NCBI RefSeq assembly: GCF_000191885.1
Contig: NZ_AEWI01000013.1
Coordinates: 124,001-188,000, forward strand
Reading direction: 5' to 3'
Source of the DNA: Anaerophaga thermohalophila DSM 12881
GTDB taxonomy: Bacteria > Bacteroidota > Bacteroidia > Bacteroidales > Marinilabiliaceae
DNA: 64,000 nucleotides
The stretch's first letter is position 1; every line of letters starts with the position of its first letter. Below the pieces are notes generated by a model. It worked only from the letters and a program-made list of their open reading frames with translations, made no database searches and was not told the origin of the DNA. The position numbers and the translations under genes are program-made. Positions 17,312 through 27,866 of the stretch are shown here, one piece after another.

Positions 17312-18613
17312 ATGAAAAGACACAAGATCGTCTTCTTAATATTGGCAGGCCTTTTATCGGGTCTTGCCACAAAATATATCACAGGTCCCTCAATTCAATC
17401 ATTCGGTACGGATTTTACGCCACCCGAACCGGTTGCTTCTTCGTTGAGGATTTCGGGATTTTTTTCAGATGATCCAGCTTTTGATCAAATTGACTATTCC
17501 GTGAAACGGTTTCTTGATTATAATGAAATGGCCGGAGCATCTGTTGCTATTGCTAAAGATGGAGAAATGGTTTTCTCTAAGGGGTATGGATGGGCCGACA
17601 AAGAAAACAGAATTCGTACCGAACCCTACCATCTCTTTAGAATAGCCAGTGTTTCCAAATTGATAACTGCTGCCGGTATAATGAAATTAGTGGAGCAGGG
17701 TAAACTTAATCTCGATGATCATGTGTTCGGACCGGATGGAATCTTAAATGATTATCCTTTTGATGCTTATGCGGATAAAACTGTTGAAGAGATAAAAATT
17801 ATTCATCTGCTTAATCATTCGGGCGGATGGACCAATCGCTGGGGTGATCCCATGTTTATTCCGCAGGTGGTGGCACGGGGCTTGAATAAGGAGTTGCCCG
17901 TGGATCGAAAGGATATTATCCGGTTTATGCTTGGAAAACGGTTACACTTTAAACCAGGAACGCGCTCGTCTTATTCCAATTTGGGATATGCTATTCTGGG
18001 AGAGGTTATTGAGAAGGTCAGTGGCGACGATTATGAATCGTTCATTAAAACAAACCTGTTGTATCCGCTTGGCATCTTTGACATGCGTATCGGCGGTAGT
18101 TATCTGGCCGACAGGGCCGAATTGGAAGTAAAATATTATGAGCCTTCCGATACTTATCTTGTCAAAGATCATAGCAGCAATGAAAAAATGGTTCCCCGGT
18201 GTTACGGAGGAAACGATATAAAAACATTAGGTCCGGCCGGCGGTTGGATCGCCTCATCAACCGATCTTCTTAGGTTTATGCTTGCCATTGACGGAATGAA
18301 CATTCCGGAAGATATTCTTACCAAGGAATCTGTTGAAATTATGACTTCTCCGGAAAAACCGTATCTTGATCCTTTAGGATGGCGGGGCGTAAAGTCGCAT
18401 TCATGGTATCGTACAGGTACCCTGGCAGGTACTTCTGCGCTGATGGTTCGACGTGATGACGGATTTTCTTATGTCATCCTGCTCAACGGCAGCACCTGGA
18501 AAGGCCCGATGCTGGCGACTGATATCCGGAGAATGATGGACAGGGCAATCAACAGAACGCCTGATTGGCCTCGATACAATCTGTTTGACCTTGCCAGCAA
18601 CTGGAATGAGTAA
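17312..18613 (+). CDS. Beta-lactamase-family serine hydrolase
   Basis: 433 residues from the ATG at 17312; a TTG three codons earlier is less likely. An N-terminal hydrophobic segment (IVFLILAGLLSGLATKYI) acts as signal or anchor. The class C beta-lactamase/DD-peptidase fold shows SVSK (the SxxK nucleophile, near residue 115) and YSN (YxN motif in RSSYSNLGYAILGE). A late SWYRTGTLAG stretch corresponds to the third active-site motif. Members include esterases, D-aminopeptidases and penicillin-binding-like hydrolases. Substrate is unknown and no resistance role can be inferred. It stands alone. Confidence 0.88.
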   Translation: MKRHKIVFLILAGLLSGLATKYITGPSIQSFGTDFTPPEPVASSLRISGFFSDDPAFDQIDYSVKRFLDYNEMAGASVAIAKDGEMVFSKGYGWADKENRIRTEPYHLFRIASVSKLITAAGIMKLVEQGKLNLDDHVFGPDGILNDYPFDAYADKTVEEIKIIHLLNHSGGWTNRWGDPMFIPQVVARGLNKELPVDRKDIIRFMLGKRLHFKPGTRSSYSNLGYAILGEVIEKVSGDDYESFIKTNLLYPLGIFDMRIGGSYLADRAELEVKYYEPSDTYLVKDHSSNEKMVPRCYGGNDIKTLGPAGGWIASSTDLLRFMLAIDGMNIPEDILTKESVEIMTSPEKPYLDPLGWRGVKSHSWYRTGTLAGTSALMVRRDDGFSYVILLNGSTWKGPMLATDIRRMMDRAINRTPDWPRYNLFDLASNWNE

Positions 18614-18997
18614 GGATTTAATCCGGCTTTATCAAAAAAACCGCAAGAGAAGTAAAAATGCATTGCGGACAACACCCAATTATTTAATTTTCTCGTGCAT
18701 AAGCGAGTTTTTGTATATTAACAACTCTTGCGGCAAGAACCGGATAAGTTGGGATAATTATTTATTGTCATGTTCGTTTCATAATCACTATTGTGCGGTA
18801 AATCAAAAGTATTTTGCTTTTGTGCTCAAGCCGCCATACTGCGAAAATTTTTACATCTCATGTACATCTCATGACAGGATGACTTTTGTAAAATTTCCAA
18901 TACTTTCCAATACTTTCCAATACTTTAGTGCTATTCTGATGAAAACAATCTATATGTTTGTCTTATAATTGACATTATGTTTAATAACAAAAATTAA
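18614..18997. other. Gap with a short tandem repeat
   Basis: No credible gene. A perfect tandem of the 11-mer TTTCCAATACT, about three units, occupies roughly 18894-18925. A 127-codon frame over this stretch starts inside the hydrolase gene and has no family features. Confidence 0.5.
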
Positions 18998-19030
18998 AGA
19001 AAGGCGCGAAATTTAGAACTTCGCACCTTC
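18998..19030 (-). terminator. Terminator of the TPR gene
   Basis: On the minus strand GGTGCGAA / TTCGCGCC pair around GTTCTAAAT and are followed by TTTCTTTAATTTTT. It begins about 30 bases after the stop codon at 19059. Confidence 0.65.
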
Positions 19031-19058
19031 TATTTCTTATAAAACGATTTTAGGATTA

Positions 19059-20210
19059 TTATTCCCCTTTCAAAGAATCAAGTTTAGCAGAAACTTCATC
19101 ATATTTATCGTTCATTTCAAATCGATAGTATAAACTTTTCAAGCTTTCCATAACAGGAATTTCATCCGGTTTTTGCTCATAAGCTTTTTCCATATAAGGC
19201 AATGCCTCTTGGAACAGACTATCAGCTTTGGCCTTTTTTTCCTTAAATTTCTTGTGGTCTGTTTCTTCGTTGGCCACATTCATTTGCTCAATGGCCCTGT
19301 TGTAATATATAACCCCGAGATTATACAATGCATCAAAATAATCATCTTTCAGTTCGATCGCTTTTTTGTAATCGTCAATTGCTTCATCATACTGCCGGGT
19401 CTGATCGTGTAGCACACCACGGGCATAGAAATAAGTCGGATTTTCCGGATTTTTTCCAATGGCCTGGTTGAGATATTCCATAGCCTCGTCATTCTGCTGT
19501 GTCTCGAGGTAATAATTGATCAGTTGTGTCAGTATGCGATCGTCATCGGGATATTTTTCAAAACCTCTCTTCAGATTCGCTTCCATCTCTGTAGAATCCT
19601 GCATATTGGTATAGACCTGATGCAATAACAAAACAGCATCACCTCCTCCATAATTATATTGTATGGATTTGTTCAGGTATTCAGCTGCTTTGTCCCATTT
19701 TTTGGCATTGTAGGCTGCCAGTGCAGTATTATAGATAATGGCTGTATCAACTATTTCACCTTCTGTCTGGAACATATCCAGATTGTTGATTTTCAAAACA
19801 TTTTCGAATGCAACCATTGCATTTTCATAATTTTGCTCATTAAAGCCTTCTATACCGGCATTGGTCAACTCATTCTGGAAAAAAGTCAATGCAATTTTAA
19901 TTTCGTTTTCAAAACGTCCCTTCTCTGCCTTATCGAGTTCAATAGCCTTCATGTAATAGTCAACAGCATCCTTCAGGAGTTGAATATCTTTTTCCTTTTT
20001 GTATTTCGCTGTCGACAGCTTGGCCGCAACAATATATGTTTTAGGCCAATCTTTAGACCGTTTGTGTTCAAACGCATCTTGCATGCGCTCCTCGGCTGCT
20101 TCAATATCTCCATTTTCCAGATAAGCCTCGGCAGCATTTACTTTTCCTTTTTGTGCGTATACACCAGCAACTGTAAATAGTGCAATCGCAATAAATAATA
20201 ACTTTTTCAT
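19059..20210 (-). CDS. Secreted TPR protein downstream of gyrA
   Basis: 383 residues with a clear signal peptide (MKKLLFIAIALFTVAGVYAQ). The rest is tetratricopeptide repeats; the best are in the second half (AMEYLNQAIGKNPENPTYFY, DEAIDDYKKAIELKDDYFDA). TPRs build scaffolds for protein contacts, here in the periplasm. It follows gyrA on the same strand with a gap of 95 bases, an order I recall as common in Bacteroidota. No enzymatic motif is visible. Confidence 0.85.
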   Translation of the reverse strand: MKKLLFIAIALFTVAGVYAQKGKVNAAEAYLENGDIEAAEERMQDAFEHKRSKDWPKTYIVAAKLSTAKYKKEKDIQLLKDAVDYYMKAIELDKAEKGRFENEIKIALTFFQNELTNAGIEGFNEQNYENAMVAFENVLKINNLDMFQTEGEIVDTAIIYNTALAAYNAKKWDKAAEYLNKSIQYNYGGGDAVLLLHQVYTNMQDSTEMEANLKRGFEKYPDDDRILTQLINYYLETQQNDEAMEYLNQAIGKNPENPTYFYARGVLHDQTRQYDEAIDDYKKAIELKDDYFDALYNLGVIYYNRAIEQMNVANEETDHKKFKEKKAKADSLFQEALPYMEKAYEQKPDEIPVMESLKSLYYRFEMNDKYDEVSAKLDSLKGE

Positions 20211-20305
20211 ATTTATCTTCTGTTTTTGAGTGGATTTTACAAATTAAATTCAAATATTTTATATTCTTGAGTTCACTCCTAAACGTCTCTTTTTAAAGAG
20301 CGGAC

Positions 20306-22837
20306 TTATTCTTTATTTTCTTCATTTTCCTGAGCATCATCCGACTGTTTTTCAAGAATACCGGATTCAGTAATGTCTTCTTCAGCCATTTTGGCCTCAG
20401 ATATAACCTTTGCAACAGAAGCTATCATATCCTGTTTTTTGTCCAGGTTGATCAATCTAACCCCCTGGGTAGCACGGCCGGTTACCCGAATATCGGAAAC
20501 CGCCACTCTGATGGTCACTCCTGAGCGGTTGATAATCATCAGATCGTTATCATCGGTCACATTTTTTATGGTAATCAGGTCCCCGGTCTTTTTGGATATT
20601 TTCATCGTTTTAACTCCTTTACCACCACGGTTGGTGACCCGGTAATCTTCAAGGCTGGAACGTTTTCCATAACCTTTTTCCGAAACGACAAGAATATCGT
20701 CTGTCTTGTCTTTAACACAAATCATGCCAACGACTTCATCCCGGTCTGAATCAAGAGTTATTCCCCTCACGCCCTGACCGATGCGACTAATACATCTCAC
20801 CTTGGATTCATTGAAACGAATGGCTCTTCCCGAACGTGTCGCCATCAATACTTCACTTTTGCCATTAGTAAGACGCGCCTGAATCAGTTCATCACCTTCT
20901 TTTATACCCATGGCGATAACCCCTGATTGACGCGGCCGTGAATAGTCGGCCAGCAAAGATTTCTTGATGATACCCTTGCGGGTGCCCATTAAGATATAGT
21001 GAGAATTTATATATTCTTCATCATTCAATTGTTTCACCCGTATAAATGCTTTCACAGTATCTTCGGGGTCTATCTGAAGAAGATTTTGAATGGCTCGTCC
21101 TTTTGAATTTTTGCTTCCTTCCGGAATTTCATAAACTTTGAGCCAGAAACAGCGCCCCATTTTTGTGAAAAAGAGCATTGTATTATGCATCGAAGCAGGA
21201 TAAATATGCTCAATAAAATCTTCGTCCCTCGTGGTACTGCCTTTTGAACCAACCCCTCCCCGATTTTGCGTTCTAAATTCGGACAAGGGAGTCCTTTTTA
21301 TATAACCAAGGTGCGAAATAGTAATGATCATTTCTTCATCGGCATAAAAATCTTCCGGATTAAATTCTTCCGATGAATAAACAATCTCGGTACGCCTGGG
21401 GTCATTATACTTTTGCTTAATTTCGAGCAATTCATTTTTTATGATCTCCATCCTCAAATGTTCATGCTCAAGAATATCTTTCAGGCGGTCTATCTCTTTC
21501 AACAGTGACTGGTATTCTTCTCTTAATTTGTCCTGTTCAAGTCCGGTCAGCTGACGCAAACGCATATCAACAATAGCCCGGGCCTGAACATCTGTCAGGT
21601 CGAAACGCTCAATCAATTTTTCGCGGGCTTCATCAGGACTTTGGGCGCCTCTGATTATCTTGATAACTTCATCAATATTGTCACTTGCAATAATAAGCCC
21701 CTGCAGAATATGGGCTCTCTTCTCAGCCTGATCGAGTTCAAATTTTGTACGTCTGGTAACAACATCATGGCGATGTTCGACAAAGTATTTAATAATCTCC
21801 TTCAGATTAAGCAATTGGGGTCTCCCGTGAACCAATGCAATATTGTTAACCCCGAAAGAAGACTGCAGTGCTGTATTTTTATAAAGGTGATTCAACACCA
21901 CATTTGCAATGGCATCTCTTTTCAGGTCAATAACGATTCGCATTCCCTCCCGGTCCGATTCGTCATTGACATTTGCAATCCCCTCAATTCTCTTTTCATT
22001 GACAAGGTCGGCAATTCTCACAATAAGTTCTGCCTTATTGACCATATAGGGTATCTCGGTAATGATAATCCTTTCGCGACCGCTTTTATCAGTCTCGATT
22101 TCGGTTTTAGCCCGGATAACAATACGTCCTCGCCCGGTTTCATAGGCTTCTTTAACGCCCTGGTACCCGTAAATGATACCTCCGGTAGGAAAATCAGGCG
22201 CCTGAATAATGTTTATGAGTTCCTGAACATCAATATCGGGATTATCAATATATGCCACAATGGCATTTATTGCGTCCCCCAAATTGTGTGGTGGCATATT
22301 GGTTGCCATTCCTACGGCAATACCCGAAGTACCGTTAACCAACAATGCAGGTATCCTGCTTGGCAATACCGTTGGCTCTTTTAATGAATCGTCGAAGTTG
22401 AACTGAAAGTCAACAGTATTCTTCTCAATATCTGCCAGCATCTCTTCCGACAGACGGTTCATACGTGCCTCTGTGTAACGCATTGCAGCAGGACTGTCAC
22501 CATCGACCGAACCCATGTTACCCTGACCATCGACAAGCATATAGCGCATCGACCAGGGCTGAGCCATACGAACCATCGCGTTGTACACAGATGAGTCGCC
22601 ATGCGGGTGATATTTCCCTAAAACTTCGCCTACAATTCTGGCAGACTTCTTATAAGGCTTATTAGGCGACATCCCCAATTCATGCATCCCAAAAAGAACA
22701 CGTCTGTGAACCGGCTTCAGCCCATCACGAACATCGGGTAAAGCACGTGAAACAATCACCGACATCGAATAATCGATGTACGCCGATTGCATTTCTTCTT
22801 CAATGTTGATTTTAATTATTCTTTCTCCATCAGCCAT
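20306..22837 (-). CDS. gyrA: DNA gyrase subunit A
   Basis: 843 residues, normal length. It has the breakage-reunion domain with the catalytic tyrosine in [10 protein letters not shown] (E. coli Tyr122), the quinolone region [18 protein letters not shown], and C-terminal pinwheel repeats ([39 protein letters not shown]). E. coli Ser83 is conserved as serine; E. coli Asp87 is asparagine. The GyrA box (QRRGGKG in E. coli) reads QNRGGVG. The C-terminal tail is acidic. With GyrB it introduces negative supercoils. Confidence 0.97.
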   Translation of the reverse strand: MADGERIIKINIEEEMQSAYIDYSMSVIVSRALPDVRDGLKPVHRRVLFGMHELGMSPNKPYKKSARIVGEVLGKYHPHGDSSVYNAMVRMAQPWSMRYMLVDGQGNMGSVDGDSPAAMRYTEARMNRLSEEMLADIEKNTVDFQFNFDDSLKEPTVLPSRIPALLVNGTSGIAVGMATNMPPHNLGDAINAIVAYIDNPDIDVQELINIIQAPDFPTGGIIYGYQGVKEAYETGRGRIVIRAKTEIETDKSGRERIIITEIPYMVNKAELIVRIADLVNEKRIEGIANVNDESDREGMRIVIDLKRDAIANVVLNHLYKNTALQSSFGVNNIALVHGRPQLLNLKEIIKYFVEHRHDVVTRRTKFELDQAEKRAHILQGLIIASDNIDEVIKIIRGAQSPDEAREKLIERFDLTDVQARAIVDMRLRQLTGLEQDKLREEYQSLLKEIDRLKDILEHEHLRMEIIKNELLEIKQKYNDPRRTEIVYSSEEFNPEDFYADEEMIITISHLGYIKRTPLSEFRTQNRGGVGSKGSTTRDEDFIEHIYPASMHNTMLFFTKMGRCFWLKVYEIPEGSKNSKGRAIQNLLQIDPEDTVKAFIRVKQLNDEEYINSHYILMGTRKGIIKKSLLADYSRPRQSGVIAMGIKEGDELIQARLTNGKSEVLMATRSGRAIRFNESKVRCISRIGQGVRGITLDSDRDEVVGMICVKDKTDDILVVSEKGYGKRSSLEDYRVTNRGGKGVKTMKISKKTGDLITIKNVTDDNDLMIINRSGVTIRVAVSDIRVTGRATQGVRLINLDKKQDMIASVAKVISEAKMAEEDITESGILEKQSDDAQENEENKE

Positions 22838-22863
22838 TTATACAATTTTTAGATGAGTCTCAT

Positions 22864-22902
22864 AAAAAAAAGGCCGCTCTCAATAGGGGCCGTTTTTTTG
22901 CC
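22864..22902 (-). terminator. Hairpin with T tract in the gyrA leader
   Basis: On the minus strand GGCC...GGCC arms, flanked by seven A and eight T, end about 30 bases before the gyrA start codon. The fold is near-symmetric and could also stop plus-strand reading. Because both neighbours are transcribed away from it, it is either a relic of a lost gene or a leader attenuator of gyrA. Confidence 0.4.
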
Positions 22903-23011
22903 GCCCTAAATTAATCATTTCCGCCCGAACCGGAAAGTAACGCGGGTTCTTTTTTCTTACGATTCTATCCTGGGAGTTTTGCTCTTTTTATAGTATTTTT
23001 GGAACATTATA

Positions 23012-23041
23012 TTGCCTGTTATATTGACATTAATATAATTG
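23012..23041 (+). promoter_or_regulatory. Candidate clpC promoter
   Basis: TTG (23012-23014), spacer of 19, TATAATTG (23034-23041): one mismatch from TAnnTTTG. The leader would be about 40 bases. Confidence 0.4.
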
Positions 23042-23088
23042 TTGCATGGTTTTTGTTTAAATGAGATATAAAATTTTTAAAAATAAAT

Positions 23089-25698
23089 ATGGATTTAAAT
23101 TTTTCACCAAAAATAAGAGAGGTATTGACGTTTAGTAAACAGGAAGCATCAAGGCTGGGAAATCCTTTCCTGGCCCCGGAACACCTTATGCTGGGTTTGC
23201 TTAACGACCCTGAAACCAAAGCAGGGAAAGTGCTCAGCAAATTTAGCGTGGATGTTGATCACCTACGCGACACCATTGAGCGTCGAATAAAAGAGAAAAC
23301 ACCATTGAACAAAAACGACCAGTTACCTCTTTTAAAATCAACAGAACAAATTTTAAAGATTGTTCATTTGGAAGCCAGGGCATTGAAAAGTACAAAAGTA
23401 AATACGCTGCATCTTTTACTGGCCCTGCTAAAAGACCGCAGCAGCACAATTTCGGAAATTATGAAGGATTACAATGTACAATACGATCAGCTTAGAGCAA
23501 TAGCCGAAAAAGCATCTTTTCAGGGAAAAGCTCAAATGCCGGATGATGACGATGCCGAATCCCCGTTTTCTTCTCAAGGAGGCGGCGGAGGCGGGCATGA
23601 AGGCGGAAAACCAGGAGCCGGAAAGTCTGGTTCCGACACACCCGTGCTCGACAACTTCGGCATTGATATTACAAGAGCCGCCGAAGAAGGACGACTTGAC
23701 CCCATTGTTGGTCGTGAAAGAGAGATTGAACGGCTGGCACAGATATTAAGCCGCAGAAAGAAAAACAACCCGGTGCTGATTGGTGAACCAGGAGTTGGAA
23801 AATCGGCCATTGCTGAAGGACTGGCCCTCAGGATCATCAACAAAAAAGTTTCGAGGGTTTTATTTGATAAACGGGTTGTCACCCTTGACCTTGCCTCAAT
23901 TGTTGCCGGCACAAAATACAGGGGACAATTTGAGGAACGTATTAAGGCCATATTAAATGAATTGTCAAAAAATCCTAACATCATATTGTTTATTGATGAG
24001 ATTCACACCATCGTGGGGGCCGGAGGTGCTACCGGATCACTGGATGCTGCCAACATGTTGAAACCGGCTCTTGCCCGTGGTGAAATTCAATGTATCGGGG
24101 CAACAACGCTGGATGAATACCGTCAGCACATTGAAAAAGATGGTGCACTGGAACGTCGGTTCCAGAAAGTCATGATAGAACCTACTTCGGTTGATGAGAC
24201 CATAGAAATTCTCAACAACATTAAAGAAAAATATGAAGATCACCACAACGTCTATTACACCCCTGAGGCAATAGAAGCTTGTGTAAAACTGACAGAAAGA
24301 TACATTTCCGACCGGCATCTGCCCGACAAAGCCATTGATGCTCTCGACGAAGCCGGCTCAAGGGTGCACATCAGCAATATTGTTGTGCCGGAAACCATTC
24401 TTGAACTGGAGCAAAAAATTGAAGAAACCAAAGAAAACAAAATAAAAGCTGTCAAAGCCCAAAATTTTGAACTGGCCGCCAGCTTCCGTGATAAAGAAAA
24501 ATCGTTGCTCGATGAACTGGAGCTGTCTAAAGCCAAGTGGGAAGAGGAACTCCAGAAACATCGTGAAACTGTAGATGCGGAAAAAGTAGCCGAAGTGGTA
24601 GCCATGATGACGGGCATCCCTGTTCAGAGGGTTGCGCAGGCCGAGGGCGCACGACTGATGCAGATGGGACAACAGCTAAAAGGGAAAGTTGTGGGTCAGG
24701 ATGATGCCATTGCGAAGATTGTGAAAGCCATTCAGCGTAACAGAGCAGGACTTAAAGACCCAAACCGTCCTATTGGCTCCTTCGTATTCCTGGGACCTAC
24801 TGGTGTTGGGAAAACGCATCTGGCAAAAGTTCTTGCACAATATCTTTTTGATTCGACCGATGCTCTTATACGCATCGACATGAGCGAATATATGGAGAAA
24901 TTCAGTGTATCCCGACTCGTTGGTGCACCTCCCGGATATATCGGATACGAAGAGGGCGGACAGCTGACCGAAAAAGTTCGTCGTCGCCCCTACTCTGTCG
25001 TATTGCTCGATGAAATTGAGAAAGCCCACCCCGATGTCTTTAACATCCTCCTTCAGGTCTTGGACGAAGGTAGATTAACCGATAGTCTGGGGCGCAGGGT
25101 AGATTTCAAAAATACCATTATTATAATGACGTCAAATATCGGAACAAGGGAGTTGAAAGATTTTGGCCGTGGTATAGGCTTTTCGACCGGAAGTCAGAAG
25201 AGCGACGCCGAATATACCAAGAGCGTCATTGAAAAAGCGCTTAAGAAAACTTTTGCTCCTGAATTTCTGAACCGTATAGATGATGTTATTATTTTCAACA
25301 ATCTTGAAAAAGATGATATCAGAAAGATTATTGACATTGAAATGAAAGGTCTTTACCAACGTGTTGAATCACTTGGCTATAAACTCGAATTATCTGAACA
25401 GGCCAAAGATTTCATTGCTTCGAAAGGATTTGATGTGCAGTATGGTGCAAGACCACTGAAACGGGCTATTCAGAAATACCTTGAGGATGAGATGGCAGAG
25501 GTTATCATTCAGGCTTCTATCAGCGAAGGAGATGTCATAAAAGTAGAATATGACGAATCCAATCAGAAACTGACCACTTCAATTCTAAAGGAAAGAGATG
25601 GTTCTTCTACAGACAAAAAAGTAGAGAATAAGCCAGAGGCAGAATGGGAAACAAAAGTGGAGAAAGAAAATAAACAGGCGAAGAATTCCAAAAACTGA
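23089..25698 (+). CDS. clpC: ATP-dependent Clp protease ATPase subunit ClpC
   Basis: 869 residues. It has a double Clp_N domain (1-140), a glycine-rich linker, AAA+ D1 with Walker A GEPGVGKSA and Walker B ILFIDEIHT, and a middle UVR-type coiled segment (about 440-480, NFELAASFRDKE). D2 follows with GPTGVGKTH, LLDEIEKAHPDV and the D2-small domain YGARPLKRAI. The UVR segment distinguishes ClpC from ClpA, and the absence of a long M domain distinguishes it from ClpB. A GIGF loop near 705 is the probable ClpP contact. It unfolds substrates for ClpP; no clpP or adaptor gene is nearby. The tail is lysine- and glutamate-rich. Confidence 0.96.
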   Translation: MDLNFSPKIREVLTFSKQEASRLGNPFLAPEHLMLGLLNDPETKAGKVLSKFSVDVDHLRDTIERRIKEKTPLNKNDQLPLLKSTEQILKIVHLEARALKSTKVNTLHLLLALLKDRSSTISEIMKDYNVQYDQLRAIAEKASFQGKAQMPDDDDAESPFSSQGGGGGGHEGGKPGAGKSGSDTPVLDNFGIDITRAAEEGRLDPIVGREREIERLAQILSRRKKNNPVLIGEPGVGKSAIAEGLALRIINKKVSRVLFDKRVVTLDLASIVAGTKYRGQFEERIKAILNELSKNPNIILFIDEIHTIVGAGGATGSLDAANMLKPALARGEIQCIGATTLDEYRQHIEKDGALERRFQKVMIEPTSVDETIEILNNIKEKYEDHHNVYYTPEAIEACVKLTERYISDRHLPDKAIDALDEAGSRVHISNIVVPETILELEQKIEETKENKIKAVKAQNFELAASFRDKEKSLLDELELSKAKWEEELQKHRETVDAEKVAEVVAMMTGIPVQRVAQAEGARLMQMGQQLKGKVVGQDDAIAKIVKAIQRNRAGLKDPNRPIGSFVFLGPTGVGKTHLAKVLAQYLFDSTDALIRIDMSEYMEKFSVSRLVGAPPGYIGYEEGGQLTEKVRRRPYSVVLLDEIEKAHPDVFNILLQVLDEGRLTDSLGRRVDFKNTIIIMTSNIGTRELKDFGRGIGFSTGSQKSDAEYTKSVIEKALKKTFAPEFLNRIDDVIIFNNLEKDDIRKIIDIEMKGLYQRVESLGYKLELSEQAKDFIASKGFDVQYGARPLKRAIQKYLEDEMAEVIIQASISEGDVIKVEYDESNQKLTTSILKERDGSSTDKKVENKPEAEWETKVEKENKQAKNSKN

Positions 25699-25711
25699 TT
25701 TTTATGATTTA

Positions 25712-25755
25712 ATTAAAAAAAAACCCGCGAAAATTTTCGTCGGGTTTTTTTTTTA
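25712..25755. terminator. Bidirectional terminator between clpC and TPR gene
   Basis: Nine A, CCCGCGAAAA/TTTTCGTCGGG stem and ten T. It lies 15 bases after the clpC stop and 13 before the convergent TPR gene stop, so it serves both. Confidence 0.93.
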
Positions 25756-25767
25756 AGTAGTTTCTCT

Positions 25768-26412
25768 CTATTCACTCAGGCGATTATTGATCTCTTCAAG
25801 CGTAGCTTTTGCACTTTCGTTGTCAGGATCGTATTGCAGCGCCTTTTCAAACCATGGTTTGGCTTTCGCAAAAGCTTCATTAGCACGGGCATTAATCTCG
25901 TCGTACTGAGAAGGGTCAGCATTTTGAGCCGAAGCCAAAATTTGGGAGGCTTCATTATATGGTTCTGAGCCTTTTTTCAGATAATAGGTTACAAGCATTT
26001 TTTTCATGTGTCCCAAATACTTGCTGGAACCATACTTTTCAATGGCATTTACCAAGGTCTTCTCCATTTCTTCTTCTTTGTCCTGTTTGTTCAAACAGTA
26101 AGCGATATAATAAGAAGAAATGTCTTCGCGAAATCCTTGTTGCTCACTCATCTTATAATACTTTATGGCCTTATCATAATCTTCGATTCTGCGTGCACAG
26201 GTGGCCATATTGTATACCATTGCCTCATCAACAGGCTCTTCTTCGCTCCAGTTTTCAAGCGCTTTTTCGTACAACTCAAGGGCTGCCTTGTAGTCTTTAT
26301 TCCGCAGTGCATCATTCCCTTCATTTTTTAACTCTGCAGCCGTTTTTTCCTGGGCAAAAACACTTCCAGCGAGCGCAAACAACACAAAACTAACTGTCAA
26401 TAAATACTTCAT
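25768..26412 (-). CDS. Small secreted TPR protein
   Basis: 214 residues from the ATG at 26412, which opens a signal peptide (MKYLLTVSFVLFALAGSVFAQ); a longer frame to 26514 adds a basic, non-secretory leader and is rejected. Three to four TPR units are visible (ALRNKDYKAALELYEKALEN, AMVYNMATCARRIEDYDKAI, KPWFEKALQYDPDNESAKAT). Probably periplasmic. Role unknown. Confidence 0.83.
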   Translation of the reverse strand: MKYLLTVSFVLFALAGSVFAQEKTAAELKNEGNDALRNKDYKAALELYEKALENWSEEEPVDEAMVYNMATCARRIEDYDKAIKYYKMSEQQGFREDISSYYIAYCLNKQDKEEEMEKTLVNAIEKYGSSKYLGHMKKMLVTYYLKKGSEPYNEASQILASAQNADPSQYDEINARANEAFAKAKPWFEKALQYDPDNESAKATLEEINNRLSE

Positions 26413-26544
26413 AACGCGTTCAATTTTTAATAATGTTATAATTTTTGTTTCGTTTCTTTTTGAGGGCATAAAAATAGCCCTTTTCTTAAAATTAAGAAAC
26501 AAAAAACAGGCCAAACCTTAAAATTCTTTAAAAAGAAATGATTT

Positions 26545-27846
26545 TTACAATTTCATCAATCTATCTTTCAGTAATTTATATGACACAGGCATATTCTCAG
26601 TGTCACCTTGTAAAACGGTATCCGCCCCAAACTCCTTTTTTAACCGTTCTGCTTCAGCGGGCAAAACTTTTTCAATGATTTCAACAAACTTCACGGGATG
26701 TGCTGTAGAAACAAAGAAACCGGCTTCATCGCTCTTTATATCGCGTGTCAATCCTAAATATCCTGTTGCCGAATGTGGGTCCAAAAGATAATTATGTTGT
26801 TGAAAAACAGATTGAATGGTTTCCAGAATTTCCTTATTCGTAATTATATCTGCTGAGAAAATACGTCTGAGTTGTTCCAGGTTATTTTCAAACAAATAAT
26901 AGAGTCGTGGAAAATTACTCGGGTCACCTACATCCATGGCATTGGCATAAGTAACAATTGTATCGCGGGGATTGTAATCTCCCGTTTTCAAAAACCTTGG
27001 AACCACGTCATTGACATTGGTAGCCGCGATAAAACGTTTCACCGGAAGCCCCATTCGATAAGCCATAACAGCAGCTGTAATGTTACCAAAATTGCCACTT
27101 GGAACACAAATTACCGGTTTGGCGCCCGGTAGTCTTCGCTGAATGTCGGCTACACCATGAAAATAATAAACCATCTGAGGAAGAAGCCGTCCCAGGTTAA
27201 TGGAGTTGGCCGAAGTAACCGCAACATCCTTCCGCAGTTCCCGATCATTAAAAGCCTGTTTAACCAGGCGCTGACAGTCGTCAAAAGTACCCTCTACGGC
27301 TATGGTATGAATGTTATAGCCAAGACTGGTCATCTGGTTCTCCTGATAAGGGCTTATCTTTCCTCTGGGATAAAGCACAACAACCTCTATCCCCGGTACT
27401 TTGTAAAAACCATGGGCAACAGCGCCACCTGTATCGCCCGAGGTAGCGGTTAATACCACCATTTTTTTATCCTTTACAGGATGGAGCCGGCTCATCAGGC
27501 GTGAAAGAAATCTTGCACCTACATCCTTAAAAGCTTGCGTAGGACCATGAAACAATTCCAGAACATTTATATTGTCGTGAATATTCACCAACGGAATGGG
27601 AAAAGAAAAGGTTTCTTCCACCATTTGCCGAAGCGTTGCATCATCTGCTTCTTCTTCTACAAATGGCCGAAGTACCGAAAAAGCAATTTCGTTCAAAGAA
27701 AAACCTGATAGTGAGGCATAAAAGTCATTGCCTAAATAGGGTATCTGCTCGGGCATAAAAAGACTGCCATCATCGGAAAGGCCTTTAAATATGCCTTCTG
27801 ATAAAGATACCGATTGTTGCTTTGAGCCTATGCTTATGTACTTCAT
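26545..27846 (-). CDS. thrC: Threonine synthase
   Basis: 433 residues, fold-type II PLP enzyme converting phosphohomoserine to threonine. Motifs: the PLP lysine in FHGPTQAFKDVGARF, the TATSGDTGGAVAHG loop, and the phosphate/PLP glycine loop CVPSGNFGNITAAVMA. The start codon is 20 bases after the stop of the upstream homoserine-kinase-like gene. That short spacer (AATTTTATACGAATGAAG) equals the tail of the stop-to-start element. Confidence 0.96.
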   Translation of the reverse strand: MKYISIGSKQQSVSLSEGIFKGLSDDGSLFMPEQIPYLGNDFYASLSGFSLNEIAFSVLRPFVEEEADDATLRQMVEETFSFPIPLVNIHDNINVLELFHGPTQAFKDVGARFLSRLMSRLHPVKDKKMVVLTATSGDTGGAVAHGFYKVPGIEVVVLYPRGKISPYQENQMTSLGYNIHTIAVEGTFDDCQRLVKQAFNDRELRKDVAVTSANSINLGRLLPQMVYYFHGVADIQRRLPGAKPVICVPSGNFGNITAAVMAYRMGLPVKRFIAATNVNDVVPRFLKTGDYNPRDTIVTYANAMDVGDPSNFPRLYYLFENNLEQLRRIFSADIITNKEILETIQSVFQQHNYLLDPHSATGYLGLTRDIKSDEAGFFVSTAHPVKFVEIIEKVLPAEAERLKKEFGADTVLQGDTENMPVSYKLLKDRLMKL

Positions 27847-27866
27847 TCGTATAAAATTAAATTGAC

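Noticed and set aside
17312-18613. Serine hydrolase as an antibiotic-resistance beta-lactamase
   Set aside because: Only the general SxxK/YxN fold is seen; sequence and context give no support for beta-lactam hydrolysis.
18585-18968. 127-codon plus-strand frame
   Set aside because: Starts inside the serine hydrolase gene and covers an 11-bp tandem repeat; low-quality composition.
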